Part shown: one piece after another, positions 15,616 through 23,198 of the stretch
How positions within the stretch are numbered: the stretch's first letter is position 1
Layout: each line of letters begins with the position of its first letter
Assembly: GCA_002482865.1 (NCBI GenBank)
Contig: DLGU01000017.1
Span: 1,184-24,381, forward strand
DNA from: Porphyrobacter sp. UBA7686
GTDB taxonomy: Bacteria > Pseudomonadota > Alphaproteobacteria > Sphingomonadales > Sphingomonadaceae
Length of the DNA: 23,198 nucleotides
Direction: 5' to 3'
Notes under the pieces: generated by a model
Databases searched by the model: none
What the model saw: only the letters and a program-made list of their open reading frames with translations
What the model was told of the DNA's origin: nothing
Position numbers and translations under genes: made by a program

Positions 15616-16980
15616 ATGACCATCCTCCTCGACGCCTACAACATCGCCCGCTCGCATGGCACGGGGGTGGCCACCTATGGCCGCAACCTTGCGCGGGCGG
15701 CTGCGGGGTTGGGGTTTGAGGTCAGTTTGATGTTCGGCACCCGCGCGGGCCATTCGCGCAAGCAGCCGCTGCTCAACGAAATTGCTCTGGCAGAGGGTGA
15801 CGATGGGCAGTCCGAGCCTCGTAAGTCGAGGGCGCTGGCGCTCCCCGGTCAGGTCGCCAAAGCCACCGGCGGCGTCTTCGGCACGCGCCAGGCGCGCGAG
15901 GTCTCGCTTTCGGGCGAGGTGATCCTGCCGCCCTCGCTCGGCGTGCCGGGCGCGCGTTACTGGCACACGCCGCAACTCTACCAACTCGCCAACGCCGCGT
16001 TCAGGGCCACGGGACGGACGACGCGGGTCGCCCTTCCGGGGACGGACATTGCCCATTGGACCTATCCGCTCCCGGTCAAAACGCCGGGCGCGGCGAATGT
16101 CTATACGCTGCACGATCTGGTGCCGCTGCGCCTTCCCTACACCACCGCTGATCACAAGCGGCACTATCTGGCCCTGTGCCAGCGGATCGCGCGCGAGGCG
16201 GATCACATCCTCACTGTGTCCGAGCATTCGCGCGCCGACATCATCCGGATCCTGGGCGTCGAAGAGGACAGGGTCACCAACCTCTACCAGTCGACTGATA
16301 TTGCTAAGCTGATCGAAAGCGTATCGCCCGAACAGATTGCGCAGGAGGTCGAAGGGCTGCTCGGCGTCGGGATACGCGAATACTACCTGTTCTTCGGTGC
16401 GCTCGAACCGAAGAAGAACCTCGCCCGCCTCCTTGAGGCGCATCTGATGAGCGGATCGCGACACCCCTTGGTGATCGTCGGTGCGCCCGGATGGGGAAGC
16501 GAGCGTGATGTCGCCCTGCTCAAGCAGCTGGCCGAACTGGACACCGAAAAGCGCATCAAGTGGCTTGGCTATCTGCCGCGCCAGACTCTGGCCACGGCGA
16601 TTGCCGGGGCGCGGGCGGTGATGTTCCCCTCTTTGTATGAAGGCTTCGGGCTTCCCGTATTGGAGGCGATGTCGCTCGGCACCCCGGTCATTACCAGCGC
16701 TACATCCTCGCTGCCCGAAGTGGCAGGAGAGGCGGCTGTGATGATCGATCCCTATGATGTGCGGTCGATAGCGCGGGCGATCAAGGCGCTGGACGATGAT
16801 GACAGCGCCGTCGCAGAGCTGGGGCAACGCGGCCTCGTACAAGCAGAACGTTTCAGCGCAGGCGCCTATCGCGAACGGCTGGGCGAATTTTATGCGCGGC
16901 TCACCGGAACGGCATCACCGCTTTTACACGATGCCCGGGCCGCGCAGCCTGTCCCGATTACAAAGGCACAATCAGCATGA
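15616..16980 (+). CDS. Glycosyltransferase, GT4 family
   Basis: GT-B glycosyltransferase of 454 residues. The N-terminus MTILLDAYNI, with GTGVATYGRNLA as the glycine-rich loop, NVYTLHDLVPLRLPY (161-175), ILTVSEHSRADI (198-209), GALEPKKNLARL (261-272) and the donor-site EGFGLPVLEAM (342-352) identify GT4, in the branch close to mannosyl/rhamnosyl transferases such as WbaZ-like enzymes (family-level resemblance only). A linker of about 60 residues at 50-115, rich in charged and small residues, is longer than in typical members. No clear ribosome site precedes the ATG, 18 bp after the methyltransferase stop. Its stop overlaps the export lipoprotein gene by ATGA, tying it to the export machinery. 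Confidence 0.88.
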   Translation: MTILLDAYNIARSHGTGVATYGRNLARAAAGLGFEVSLMFGTRAGHSRKQPLLNEIALAEGDDGQSEPRKSRALALPGQVAKATGGVFGTRQAREVSLSGEVILPPSLGVPGARYWHTPQLYQLANAAFRATGRTTRVALPGTDIAHWTYPLPVKTPGAANVYTLHDLVPLRLPYTTADHKRHYLALCQRIAREADHILTVSEHSRADIIRILGVEEDRVTNLYQSTDIAKLIESVSPEQIAQEVEGLLGVGIREYYLFFGALEPKKNLARLLEAHLMSGSRHPLVIVGAPGWGSERDVALLKQLAELDTEKRIKWLGYLPRQTLATAIAGARAVMFPSLYEGFGLPVLEAMSLGTPVITSATSSLPEVAGEAAVMIDPYDVRSIARAIKALDDDDSAVAELGQRGLVQAERFSAGAYRERLGEFYARLTGTASPLLHDARAAQPVPITKAQSA

Positions 16981-18170
16981 ATCGCCCCATCTCCGCTACC
17001 GGAACCATCGCACGCCCCTTGCTTGCGTTGCTGCTCGCCGGATTGGTTGGTGCCTGCACCACACTGGGTGCAGCCGGGCCGTCGTCCGGTCAGATCCGCA
17101 AGGCCGACGGGGCGGACTATGCCGGGTCGCAGGTCGCACTGGTTGACCTCGATCCCCTGACCTACAAGCGGATTGCAGCCTTCGAACAGTCACTCGGCCT
17201 GGCGCAGCAGTTTGGTGAAGGTGGCGCGGGCGAAGTGCTGATTGGCCCCGGCGATGTGCTCGACATCGCGATGTGGGAGGCACCGCCTGCTGTGCTGTTC
17301 GGCGGCGGAGGGGTTATCCCAGGGCTCGACGCGGGCGCGCAGAACCGCACTGTCGTCCAGCAAGTGGTCGATGGCACAGGCATGATCAGCGTACCATTTG
17401 CCGGACTGATTGAAGCGGCCGGGCAGACGCCTGCCGCAATCGAGCGCGCGATCGTCGCGCGGTTGGCAGGCCGCGCCAATGATCCTCAGGTCAATGTCCG
17501 GCTATCGCTCAACGATTCGCGCAATGTCACTGTGCTGGGCGAAATCGCCGCCAGCCGCCGGGTCCCGCTGGGCCCCCGCGGCGAGCGGCTGCTCGATATT
17601 ATCGCGAGTGCCGGTGGCCCCCGCGCGCCGGTACACCAGACCACAGTGCAAGTCAGTCGCGGCGGCACTTCGGCGACCATGGCGCTGGAGGCGATCATTG
17701 CCCAACCGGCACAGAACATTCGGATGCGCCCGGAAGATGTCGTGACGGTGCTGCACCAGCCCTATAGCTTCATTGCGATGGGCGCCGTGGCAACGAGCGC
17801 AGAAATCCCCTTCGAAGGGCGGGGTATCTCGCTGGCGCAGGCCTTGGCGCGGGTTGGCGGGCTACGCGACAACCAAGCCAATATCCGCGGCGTGTTTGTG
17901 TTCCGACTTGAGCAACCAGAGGCGCTGGACCCAGCACAGCGTATGGCGACGCAAGCGCTCGAAGATGGCCGAGTTCCAGTCATCTATCGGCTTGATTTGT
18001 CAGACGCCCGCGGGTTCTTCGTGGCGCAGGAATTCCAGATCCGTGATCAGGATGTGGTCTATGTGTCGACGGCACCGGGAGCGGAACTGCGGGAATTCCT
18101 GTCGACTGTGACCAGCCTCGCATTCTCGGCCATCGCGATCGGCAATGTTGTTACCAATAATGGCAACTGA
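16977..18170 (+). CDS. Polysaccharide export outer-membrane lipoprotein, Wza/KpsD/BexD (OPX) family
   Basis: Outer-membrane channel component for capsule export, 397 residues. A signal peptide (ARPLLALLLAGLVGAC) ends in a lipobox with the acylated cysteine at C27. The Poly_export domain begins with LIGPGDVLDIAMWEAP near residue 88 and is followed by two SLBB-like beta-grasp repeats (VTVLGEIAASRRVPL and FIAMGAVATSAEIPF, each leading into a leucine- and glycine-rich helix such as LAQALARVGGL). A hydrophobic segment near the C-terminus (VTSLAFSAIAIGNVV) resembles the amphipathic membrane-spanning helix of Wza. It overlaps the preceding glycosyltransferase gene by ATGA and ends the operon. With the KpsE-, KpsM- and KpsT-like proteins it completes an envelope-spanning exporter. 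Confidence 0.92.
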   Translation: MNRPISATGTIARPLLALLLAGLVGACTTLGAAGPSSGQIRKADGADYAGSQVALVDLDPLTYKRIAAFEQSLGLAQQFGEGGAGEVLIGPGDVLDIAMWEAPPAVLFGGGGVIPGLDAGAQNRTVVQQVVDGTGMISVPFAGLIEAAGQTPAAIERAIVARLAGRANDPQVNVRLSLNDSRNVTVLGEIAASRRVPLGPRGERLLDIIASAGGPRAPVHQTTVQVSRGGTSATMALEAIIAQPAQNIRMRPEDVVTVLHQPYSFIAMGAVATSAEIPFEGRGISLAQALARVGGLRDNQANIRGVFVFRLEQPEALDPAQRMATQALEDGRVPVIYRLDLSDARGFFVAQEFQIRDQDVVYVSTAPGAELREFLSTVTSLAFSAIAIGNVVTNNGN

Positions 18171-18297
18171 GGGTGCGGCCGGACGGCCTGCGATCTGGCG
18201 CGATTGGTCGCAAAAACGAGCAGGAAATCAATAAGCCAGTGTGTTGCAGTCACGACACAGCGGCCCATTGAAAAAGGCTCGGGCAAGCCGCTCAAGT

Positions 18298-18311
18298 GGC
18301 GCAATTGCGCC
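18298..18311. promoter_or_regulatory. Perfect 14-bp palindrome upstream of TonB receptor
   Basis: GGCGCAATTGCGCC is its own reverse complement. It lies about 300 bp before the TonB receptor start and close to a second palindrome, so it may be an operator for nutrient-responsive control of the uptake genes. No regulator is visible in the window. Confidence 0.45.
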
Positions 18312-18326
18312 GATTGCATGGGTACT

Positions 18327-18341
18327 TGCAAGAATGTTGCA
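18327..18341. promoter_or_regulatory. Inverted repeat TGCAA-N5-TTGCA overlapping a candidate promoter
   Basis: TGCAA (18327-18331) and TTGCA (18337-18341) are exact reverse complements around GAATG. The right arm overlaps TTGCAC (18337-18342), which with CATACT (18360-18365) at 17-nt spacing could be a weak sigma-70 promoter for the receptor gene. A repressor bound here would block it (inference). Confidence 0.4.
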
Positions 18342-18608
18342 CGCCGCAAACTGGCATGACATACTTGCTTGCATGGACGCACGTTTCTTCTGTCCCCTCG
18401 ACGGTCAAGTAACCGTTCGCCGGTCGGTCGAGTATCATCTCACCGACTGGTTTAACGAGTGATTCCCTGCCGCGCGGGATAGGCGCGGACTGATCGCAGC
18501 GACTGGCGCCGTGGCGCGCCGCTGCCCTTCACCACAGATCCGGGCTTCATCCCGCTGATTCGCCTCGCGGCCGCGTGCCGCGCCTCAGGGTTTCAGGGGG
18601 TTCACCTT

Positions 18609-21449
18609 ATGTCATTTCAAACACCGCTTCACCGCGGCGCGCTGCGCGTCGCCTCCATTCTGCTCGCCGGCGTTGCCACGCCTGCTCTGGCCCAGGCCGC
18701 GGCGCAGCCCGCCGACGCCGAGGCTGATGTCACAACGACCGAAGCTCCGGCCACCGAAGAAGGTCCGGCCATCACCGTCACTGGCAGTCGCATTTCCGGC
18801 CTGCCCAAGGACGGCCCGGTCCAGACGCTGGCCGTGACGCGCGAGGATATCGTACAGTCGGGCGCCGGCACGATCATCGAAGTGCTGCAAGATCTGCCCG
18901 TCACCAGTGGCGGCGGCCAGACCTTCTCGACCGCAACCGCCGGTGCGCTGTCCTCAGACACGCCGGTCGGCGCTTCGGCGGTATCGCTGCGCGGACTTGG
19001 TGCCTCCTCCACCCTCACGCTCATCAACGGACGCCGCGCCCAGATCAGCGCGTTCGCGCGCGGGCAGGAGAGCTTCATCGATGCCAGCTCCATCCCCTTG
19101 GCCGCGATCGAGCGGGTCGAGGTGCTGCCCTCGGGCGCATCGGCGATCTACGGTGCAGACGCTGTTGCGGGCGTCGTCAACTTTGTGCTGCGCGAGGATT
19201 TTGAGGGACTGGAGCTGTCCGGTTCCTACGGCAATTCCACCGCCGGTACCGATGAAGGCCGCTTCAACATCTCGGGCGTGTTCGGAGCACAGTTGGGTGA
19301 GCGCAATTCGGTGATGCTGGTGGTCGATTACTTCCGCCGCAATCCCTTTTTCCTGCGCGACCGGGCGATCAGCCGCAACAGCTTCAGCCCGAGCCAGCAG
19401 GGCTTCTTCCCGAGCTTCAATGATCTTTTCCTCCAGACCAACGACCAGACCGAAGGGCCGGGGAATGGCGGCTGCGCGCCCGAAGATTTCGGCGTCGGCA
19501 ACCTCGGGGAGTTCTGCGAGGTCAACAACAACGCCTTTGTTTCGGCCAATGACCGGCTGGAAACGCTGGGCGGATTGTTCACCCACCAGTTCCGCATCAC
19601 CGACGGCCTGACATGGTACAACGACGTCATCTACCAGCGCGTCCGGTCGCGCGGGGTCAGCAGCCCGGCCAACTTCAGCCGCGCGCCGGTCGATCCGGAA
19701 AGCCCGTTCTGGCCCGCTGCGCTTCAGCAGGACATCATCGACGAAGCCGGGGTGGACGACTTCAGCGAGTTCTTCGGTTTTCCGATCTTCGCCTGGGGCA
19801 AGGTGCCTGAACCGCGCGGGGTGGAGGTCGAATCCGACAGCTACCGCATCACCTCGGGCCTCAAAGGCGATCTGACCGGGGATTGGGACTTCGATGTCGC
19901 TTTCTTGTTCGGCGGCAATGACCGCGTGCAACGCGGAACGTCCGGGCTTTACCAGTCCGGTACGTTCTTCGATCTCAACCTCGGCAATATCTGCACCGAC
20001 GGCAGCCGAGTGAACCGCTGGACGGTCAACGCGGCCCGGCCCAGCGCGCGTTTTGTCGGCAATACCTGCGAGGACTCCGGCAAATCGACGCTGTGGTACA
20101 ACCCCTTCGGCGGTCAGACCGAGCAGGAGGACGGAGTGCTCGACCTGCTGGAAACGCAGGCCGAACGGCGCGGCAAGTCACGGCTCTATGCGCTGGATGG
20201 CTTCGTCAACGGCACGGTGCTCGATCTGCCGGCCGGCCCGGTCAAGGCCGCGTTCGGCGGCGAGTTCCGGCGCGAAACGCTGAGCGATGTGCCCTCGGGC
20301 CTGGCGGTCGCGACACCGACCAACCCCGATCCGATCCTCGGCTTCTCGTCCACCAGCGCCAACGCCACGCGCAATAACTGGTCGGTGTTCGGGGAGTTCT
20401 ACGTCCCCGTGACCGAGACGTTCAACCTGCAACTGGCCGGGCGTTATGACGATTTCCAGGGCTTCGGCGGCGACTTCAATCCCAAGATCGCGGCGCGCTG
20501 GCAGCCGGTGGAATGGCTCGCAGTGCGGGGCAACTACTCGACCAGCTTCCGCGCGCCTTCCCTGGCCCAAAGCGGGGCGGGTGTGTTGCTGTCGGCCTAT
20601 CGCGTCGATTGCCGCGCAACGCCGCAGGCCTGCAACAACAACGCCAACGCCACGGGCCAGGCGCTGTTGTCCGAGGACGTCGGCAACCCCAACCTCGAGG
20701 CTGAAAATGCTCGCAGCTTCGGCGGCGGGGTGGTGTTCCAGCCGAGCAATGCGATCGAACTGCTGGTCGATTACTGGAACATCCGGCACGAGAATCTCGT
20801 CGGCATCGACGAGGACGATTTCATCCGCCGCGCGCTGGCGGGCGATTTCCCGGTGGTGGGTTCCGGCCTACTGCCGACCGGCTCGCCCGGGCTGGAAGTG
20901 ACCAATGGCTTTGTGTCCGACGCGCATTTCCAGATCACCAATCTTGGCTTCCAGAAGACTGACGGGATTGACGTCGCCTACACCCACCGCTTCCCCGAAG
21001 GGCCGCTCGGGCTGTTCACGCTCACCGCGGACGTGACCCACATCCTCAACTTCGACCGGCAGGCGTCAACCTCCAGCCCGGTTGAACGACTGGCGGGGGA
21101 TTACCTCTTCCCCGACTGGATTGGGGCGGCGCGGCTGCGCTGGCGCAAGGATGAATGGCGCGCGAGTGTCGCCGGGTTCTACACCAGCGGCTACCGCGAC
21201 GATCCAGCCAACCGGACGCTCGACGCCTTGGGCCTGCCGCGCGGGCAGGACTACTTCGTCGATGATTACATCACCGTCGATTTCACCGTGAGCTACGATT
21301 TCGCCGAAGACAGCTTCGTCCAGCTGGCGGTGCGCAACGTGCTTGACGAGGATCCCCCGCTGGTGCTCGGTTCGTCATCCAATGTCGACCTGTTCAATCA
21401 CGACCTCATCGGTCGGTTTGCCACGGTCAGCATCGTGAAGCGGTTCTGA
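18609..21449 (+). CDS. TonB-dependent outer-membrane receptor
   Basis: Outer-membrane active-transport channel of 946 residues powered by TonB-ExbBD. A signal peptide ends near AALAQ/ALAQA (about residue 28). After an acidic linker, ITVTGSRI (55-62) marks the TonB-box/plug entry usual in Sphingomonadales. The plug contains EVLQDLPV, SLRGLGASSTLTLINGRR and GASAIYGADAVAGVVNFVLRED. The barrel follows, with many alternating strands and NYSTSFRAPSLAQSG, and ends in the terminal aromatic F of VSIVKRF that the BAM complex recognises. AGGGGG lies 8 nt before the ATG. No N-terminal STN signalling domain is visible, so it does not seem to be a transducer. The neighbours downstream, a YfcC-type carrier and a cyanophycinase-like peptidase, suggest the ligand is a peptide such as cyanophycin fragments rather than iron; that is inference. 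Confidence 0.94.
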   Translation: MSFQTPLHRGALRVASILLAGVATPALAQAAAQPADAEADVTTTEAPATEEGPAITVTGSRISGLPKDGPVQTLAVTREDIVQSGAGTIIEVLQDLPVTSGGGQTFSTATAGALSSDTPVGASAVSLRGLGASSTLTLINGRRAQISAFARGQESFIDASSIPLAAIERVEVLPSGASAIYGADAVAGVVNFVLREDFEGLELSGSYGNSTAGTDEGRFNISGVFGAQLGERNSVMLVVDYFRRNPFFLRDRAISRNSFSPSQQGFFPSFNDLFLQTNDQTEGPGNGGCAPEDFGVGNLGEFCEVNNNAFVSANDRLETLGGLFTHQFRITDGLTWYNDVIYQRVRSRGVSSPANFSRAPVDPESPFWPAALQQDIIDEAGVDDFSEFFGFPIFAWGKVPEPRGVEVESDSYRITSGLKGDLTGDWDFDVAFLFGGNDRVQRGTSGLYQSGTFFDLNLGNICTDGSRVNRWTVNAARPSARFVGNTCEDSGKSTLWYNPFGGQTEQEDGVLDLLETQAERRGKSRLYALDGFVNGTVLDLPAGPVKAAFGGEFRRETLSDVPSGLAVATPTNPDPILGFSSTSANATRNNWSVFGEFYVPVTETFNLQLAGRYDDFQGFGGDFNPKIAARWQPVEWLAVRGNYSTSFRAPSLAQSGAGVLLSAYRVDCRATPQACNNNANATGQALLSEDVGNPNLEAENARSFGGGVVFQPSNAIELLVDYWNIRHENLVGIDEDDFIRRALAGDFPVVGSGLLPTGSPGLEVTNGFVSDAHFQITNLGFQKTDGIDVAYTHRFPEGPLGLFTLTADVTHILNFDRQASTSSPVERLAGDYLFPDWIGAARLRWRKDEWRASVAGFYTSGYRDDPANRTLDALGLPRGQDYFVDDYITVDFTVSYDFAEDSFVQLAVRNVLDEDPPLVLGSSSNVDLFNHDLIGRFATVSIVKRF

Positions 21450-21470
21450 GCCACGGTGAGGGTCGCACCA

Positions 21471-21507
21471 CCCGGGCCTTGCGCGTCAATGTCGCGCAGG
21501 TCCCGGG
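21471..21507 (+). other. Strong intercistronic hairpin
   Basis: The arms 21471-21485 and 21493-21507 pair over 15 positions with one mismatch and one G-U pair, around a 7-base loop (TCAATGT). It is GC-rich and lies in the 79-bp gap between the receptor and carrier genes. No T-run follows, so it is more likely an RNA-stabilising or expression-setting hairpin than a terminator. Confidence 0.6.
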
Positions 21508-21528
21508 GCGGCGCGGCGAGGAGAATGC

Positions 21529-22980
21529 ATGACTGACGATCCCGCGCTGCCCCCAGCGAAACGCTGGCAGATGCCCGACACGCTGCTGATCCTGTTCACG
21601 CTGGCCGCGCTGGCATGGGCGGCGACCTGGCTGTTCACGCCAGGGCAGTTCGCGCTGGCGGGCGATCCGGCGCGGATCGTGCCGGGGAGCTTCACCGCCG
21701 CAGCCGGGCCAAGCCCCGCGCCGATCATGGGTGGGGAGGAGCGCACCGGCTTCATCGACTTCCTGTTTGCAGGGCTGGTCACCGGAGATCGCAATTCGGC
21801 TGCCATCGGCTTGATGGCCTTCATCATCGTGCTGGGCGGCGTGTTCGGGATGGTGATGAAGACCGCCGCGATTGACGCCGCTTTGCAATCTGCGCTGCCC
21901 GGCGGCAAGGCCCGCAACGAGACGCTGATCATCGCGCTGTGCATCGCCTTTTCGCTGGCGGGCGCAGTGTTCGGCATGTCGGAGGAGGCGATCGCGCTAA
22001 CCCTGCTGCTTGCGCCTGCCCTGACCCGCGCGGGCTATGACGCGGTGACGGCGGTGCTGGTATGTTACGGCGCGAGCCAGATCGGCTTTGCGACCAGCTG
22101 GATGAACCCCTTCAGCGTCATCGTCGCGCAGAGCATTGCGGGCCTTGCGCCAATGTCGGGGCTGGAGGTGCGCGCGGTGCTGTGGCTGGCCTTCACCCTC
22201 GCCGCCGCGCTGTTCGTGGCGCGCCATGCCCGCGCGGTGCGGCTCGGGCGGCGGGCGCGGATCGGGTCATTGGGCGAGGCTGTGGCCGACGCTCCGGCGA
22301 TGGACTTCACGCTTGCGCACAAGCTGGTGCTGCTGACCGTGATCGTCGGGGTCGGCTGGGTCGCGTGGGGCGTGTCGATGCGCGGCTACTACCTACCCGA
22401 GATCGCTGCGCAGTTCTTTGCCGTGGGGATCGTCACCGCGCTGATCGCCCATTTCGGCCGCATTGAAGGCGCGCGCGTGCACGCGATGGTCGATGCCTTC
22501 CGCGACGGGGCGGCGCAATTGCTCCCCGCCGCGCTGGTGGTAGGCGCGGCCAAGGGCATCCTGCTGATCCTTGGCGGCGATGACCCTGCGCGGGCCTCGC
22601 TGCTCAACACACTGCTCGACGGCCTGAGCGGCTTGACCGCCGCGATGCCCGAGTGGCTGACCGCTTGGGCGATGTTTATGGTGCAGAGCCTTATGAACCT
22701 GTTCATCGCTTCGGGATCGGGGCAGGCAAGCGTCACCATGCCGATTATGGCCCCGCTCGCCGACCTATCGGGCGTGACGCGGCAGACGGCTGTGCTCGCG
22801 TTCCAGTTGGGCGACGGCTTCACTGATCTCGTCAATCCGACCTCGGCCGTGCTGATGGCCTGTCTCGCGGCAGCGCGGATCGGGTTTGGCGAATGGCTGG
22901 CCTTCATCTGGCGGCCGGTGCTGGGGCTGCTCGCGTTGTCGAGCGCGGTGATGGTTGCCGCTCATCTCGGAAGATATTGA
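21529..22980 (+). CDS. YfcC-family inner-membrane carrier
   Basis: Polytopic membrane protein of 483 residues with at least ten hydrophobic segments. The start KRWQMPDTLLILFTLAALAWAATWLFTPGQF, followed by PGSF and then GFIDFLFAGLVTG, is the standard entry of the YfcC family (called C4-dicarboxylate anaerobic carrier-like; relatives move amino acids, arginine/ornithine or short peptides). Conserved interior segments include FGMSEEAIAL, GFATSWMNPFSVIVAQ and GSGQASVTMPIMAPLAD, with FQLGDGFTDLVNPTSAVLM near the end. GAGGAG lies 5 nt before the ATG. It is placed between a TonB receptor and a secreted cyanophycinase-like peptidase, and the stop overlaps the latter's start. I infer import of amino acids or dipeptides released in the periplasm. 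Confidence 0.88.
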   Translation: MTDDPALPPAKRWQMPDTLLILFTLAALAWAATWLFTPGQFALAGDPARIVPGSFTAAAGPSPAPIMGGEERTGFIDFLFAGLVTGDRNSAAIGLMAFIIVLGGVFGMVMKTAAIDAALQSALPGGKARNETLIIALCIAFSLAGAVFGMSEEAIALTLLLAPALTRAGYDAVTAVLVCYGASQIGFATSWMNPFSVIVAQSIAGLAPMSGLEVRAVLWLAFTLAAALFVARHARAVRLGRRARIGSLGEAVADAPAMDFTLAHKLVLLTVIVGVGWVAWGVSMRGYYLPEIAAQFFAVGIVTALIAHFGRIEGARVHAMVDAFRDGAAQLLPAALVVGAAKGILLILGGDDPARASLLNTLLDGLSGLTAAMPEWLTAWAMFMVQSLMNLFIASGSGQASVTMPIMAPLADLSGVTRQTAVLAFQLGDGFTDLVNPTSAVLMACLAAARIGFGEWLAFIWRPVLGLLALSSAVMVAAHLGRY

Positions 22981-23198
22981 TGCTGCTACGGTTCATTCTG
23001 GCAGGCCTCGCTTTGGTCATGAGCACCGGCGCGGCGCGGGCCGAGGGCGGCACGCTGGTGATCGTTGGCGGCGGGCTTGATCCGGCCAATGCCGAGATTT
23101 TCGCCGCGCTGTTGGATGCCCGGCCCGACGGCGCTCCCGGAATCGCGATCATCCCCGCTGCTTCGGGCGAGTCCGGAGCCTCATCGGCCGCCTTTACC
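22980..23198 (+). CDS. Secreted S51 peptidase, cyanophycinase family (partial, C-terminus beyond window)
   Basis: Only the first 73 residues are in the window. A signal peptide (LLRFILAGLALVMSTGAARA, cleavage near residue 21) precedes LVIVGGGLDPANAEIFAALLDARP and then GIAIIPAASGESG. This IVGGGL, IPAASG order is the N-terminal strand pattern of peptidase S51, the cyanophycinase/alpha-aspartyl dipeptidase family, which cuts multi-L-arginyl-poly-L-aspartate into beta-Asp-Arg dipeptides. The signal peptide points to an extracytoplasmic form. The ATG overlaps the carrier's stop codon by one base (TGATG), so the two are co-translated. The catalytic serine and the rest of the active site lie beyond the edge, so substrate is a family-level guess. 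Confidence 0.8.
   Translation, partial: MLLRFILAGLALVMSTGAARAEGGTLVIVGGGLDPANAEIFAALLDARPDGAPGIAIIPAASGESGASSAAFT

Larger units (their letters stand above)
18171..18608. other. Intergenic region between capsule operon and TonB receptor gene
   Basis: A 438-bp gap without a convincing gene. A 29-codon frame (18373-18462) has no ribosome site. The region holds an inverted TGTGT (18240-18244) / ACACA (18255-18259), two further palindromes listed separately, several TTGCA/TGCAA words, and a possible weak promoter. I see no T-tailed hairpin to end the capsule operon. Confidence 0.6.

Noticed and set aside
15481..16842. Long minus-strand open frame opposite the GT4 gene
   Set aside because: It is an antisense shadow of a high-GC gene: the plus strand has clear GT4 motifs, while this frame is arginine/histidine-rich with no domain.
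18171..18240. Possible terminator after the export lipoprotein gene
   Set aside because: Only short GGCC and GCGA/TCGC pairings with no following T-run; not supportable.
18373..18462. 29-codon open frame upstream of the TonB receptor
   Set aside because: No Shine-Dalgarno sequence, no recognisable motif, and its start coincides with the predicted transcription start; it could only be supported by conservation or ribosome profiling.

Overview
The window is GC-rich (about 60 % or more over most of its length). It looks like a chromosome segment of an alphaproteobacterium of the Sphingomonadales, such as an Erythrobacter/Porphyrobacter or Sphingomonas relative. That placement rests on gene content: a CnoX/YbbN-type thioredoxin, a large TonB-dependent receptor with the GSRI plug style, and a secreted cyanophycinase-like gene. 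It is an inference, because no 16S or other marker is present.

Layout. Positions 1-857 (minus) hold a partial thioredoxin-TPR co-chaperone (CnoX/YbbN). Positions 1103-1177 are a complete tRNA-Gly(GCC) with encoded CCA. Positions 1337-18170 are one surface-glycan locus. It opens with two divergently transcribed CDP-alcohol phosphotransferases (1337-2368 minus; 2473-3354 plus) and a convergent glycosyltransferase (3324-4478 minus). A long plus-strand gene train follows: inositol-3-phosphate synthase, a nucleotidyltransferase resembling inositol-1-phosphate cytidylyltransferase, a GT4 glycosyltransferase, the ABC capsule exporter (KpsE-, KpsM- and KpsT-like), an FkbM methyltransferase, a three-part TPR-GT4 protein, a second FkbM methyltransferase, another GT4, and the outer-membrane export lipoprotein (Wza/KpsD class). 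Most junctions in this train are ATGA overlaps, so it is probably one operon.

How the genes fit together. Ino1 would make inositol-3-phosphate from glucose-6-phosphate. The cytidylyltransferase would turn it into CDP-inositol. One or both CDP-alcohol phosphotransferases would then move phosphoinositol onto an acceptor. This is the gene set known for di-myo-inositol-phosphate in hyperthermophiles, but here it sits inside an ABC-transporter-dependent capsule locus. My main hypothesis is therefore a phosphoinositol-containing (or phosphoinositol-anchored) exported polysaccharide. A second notable point is that the KpsT-like ATPase has a long C-terminal extension whose TPR module resembles the N-terminal TPR of the multidomain glycosyltransferase, which hints at physical coupling of synthesis and export.

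Positions 18609-23198 hold a separate uptake cluster: a TonB-dependent receptor, a YfcC-family membrane carrier, and the start of a signal-peptide-bearing S51 peptidase of the cyanophycinase family (cut by the window edge). Together they suggest scavenging of cyanophycin or related peptides. The intergenic regions carry several perfect palindromes that may be operators, and there is a strong hairpin between the receptor and the carrier. No CRISPR array, insertion sequence or rRNA was seen.
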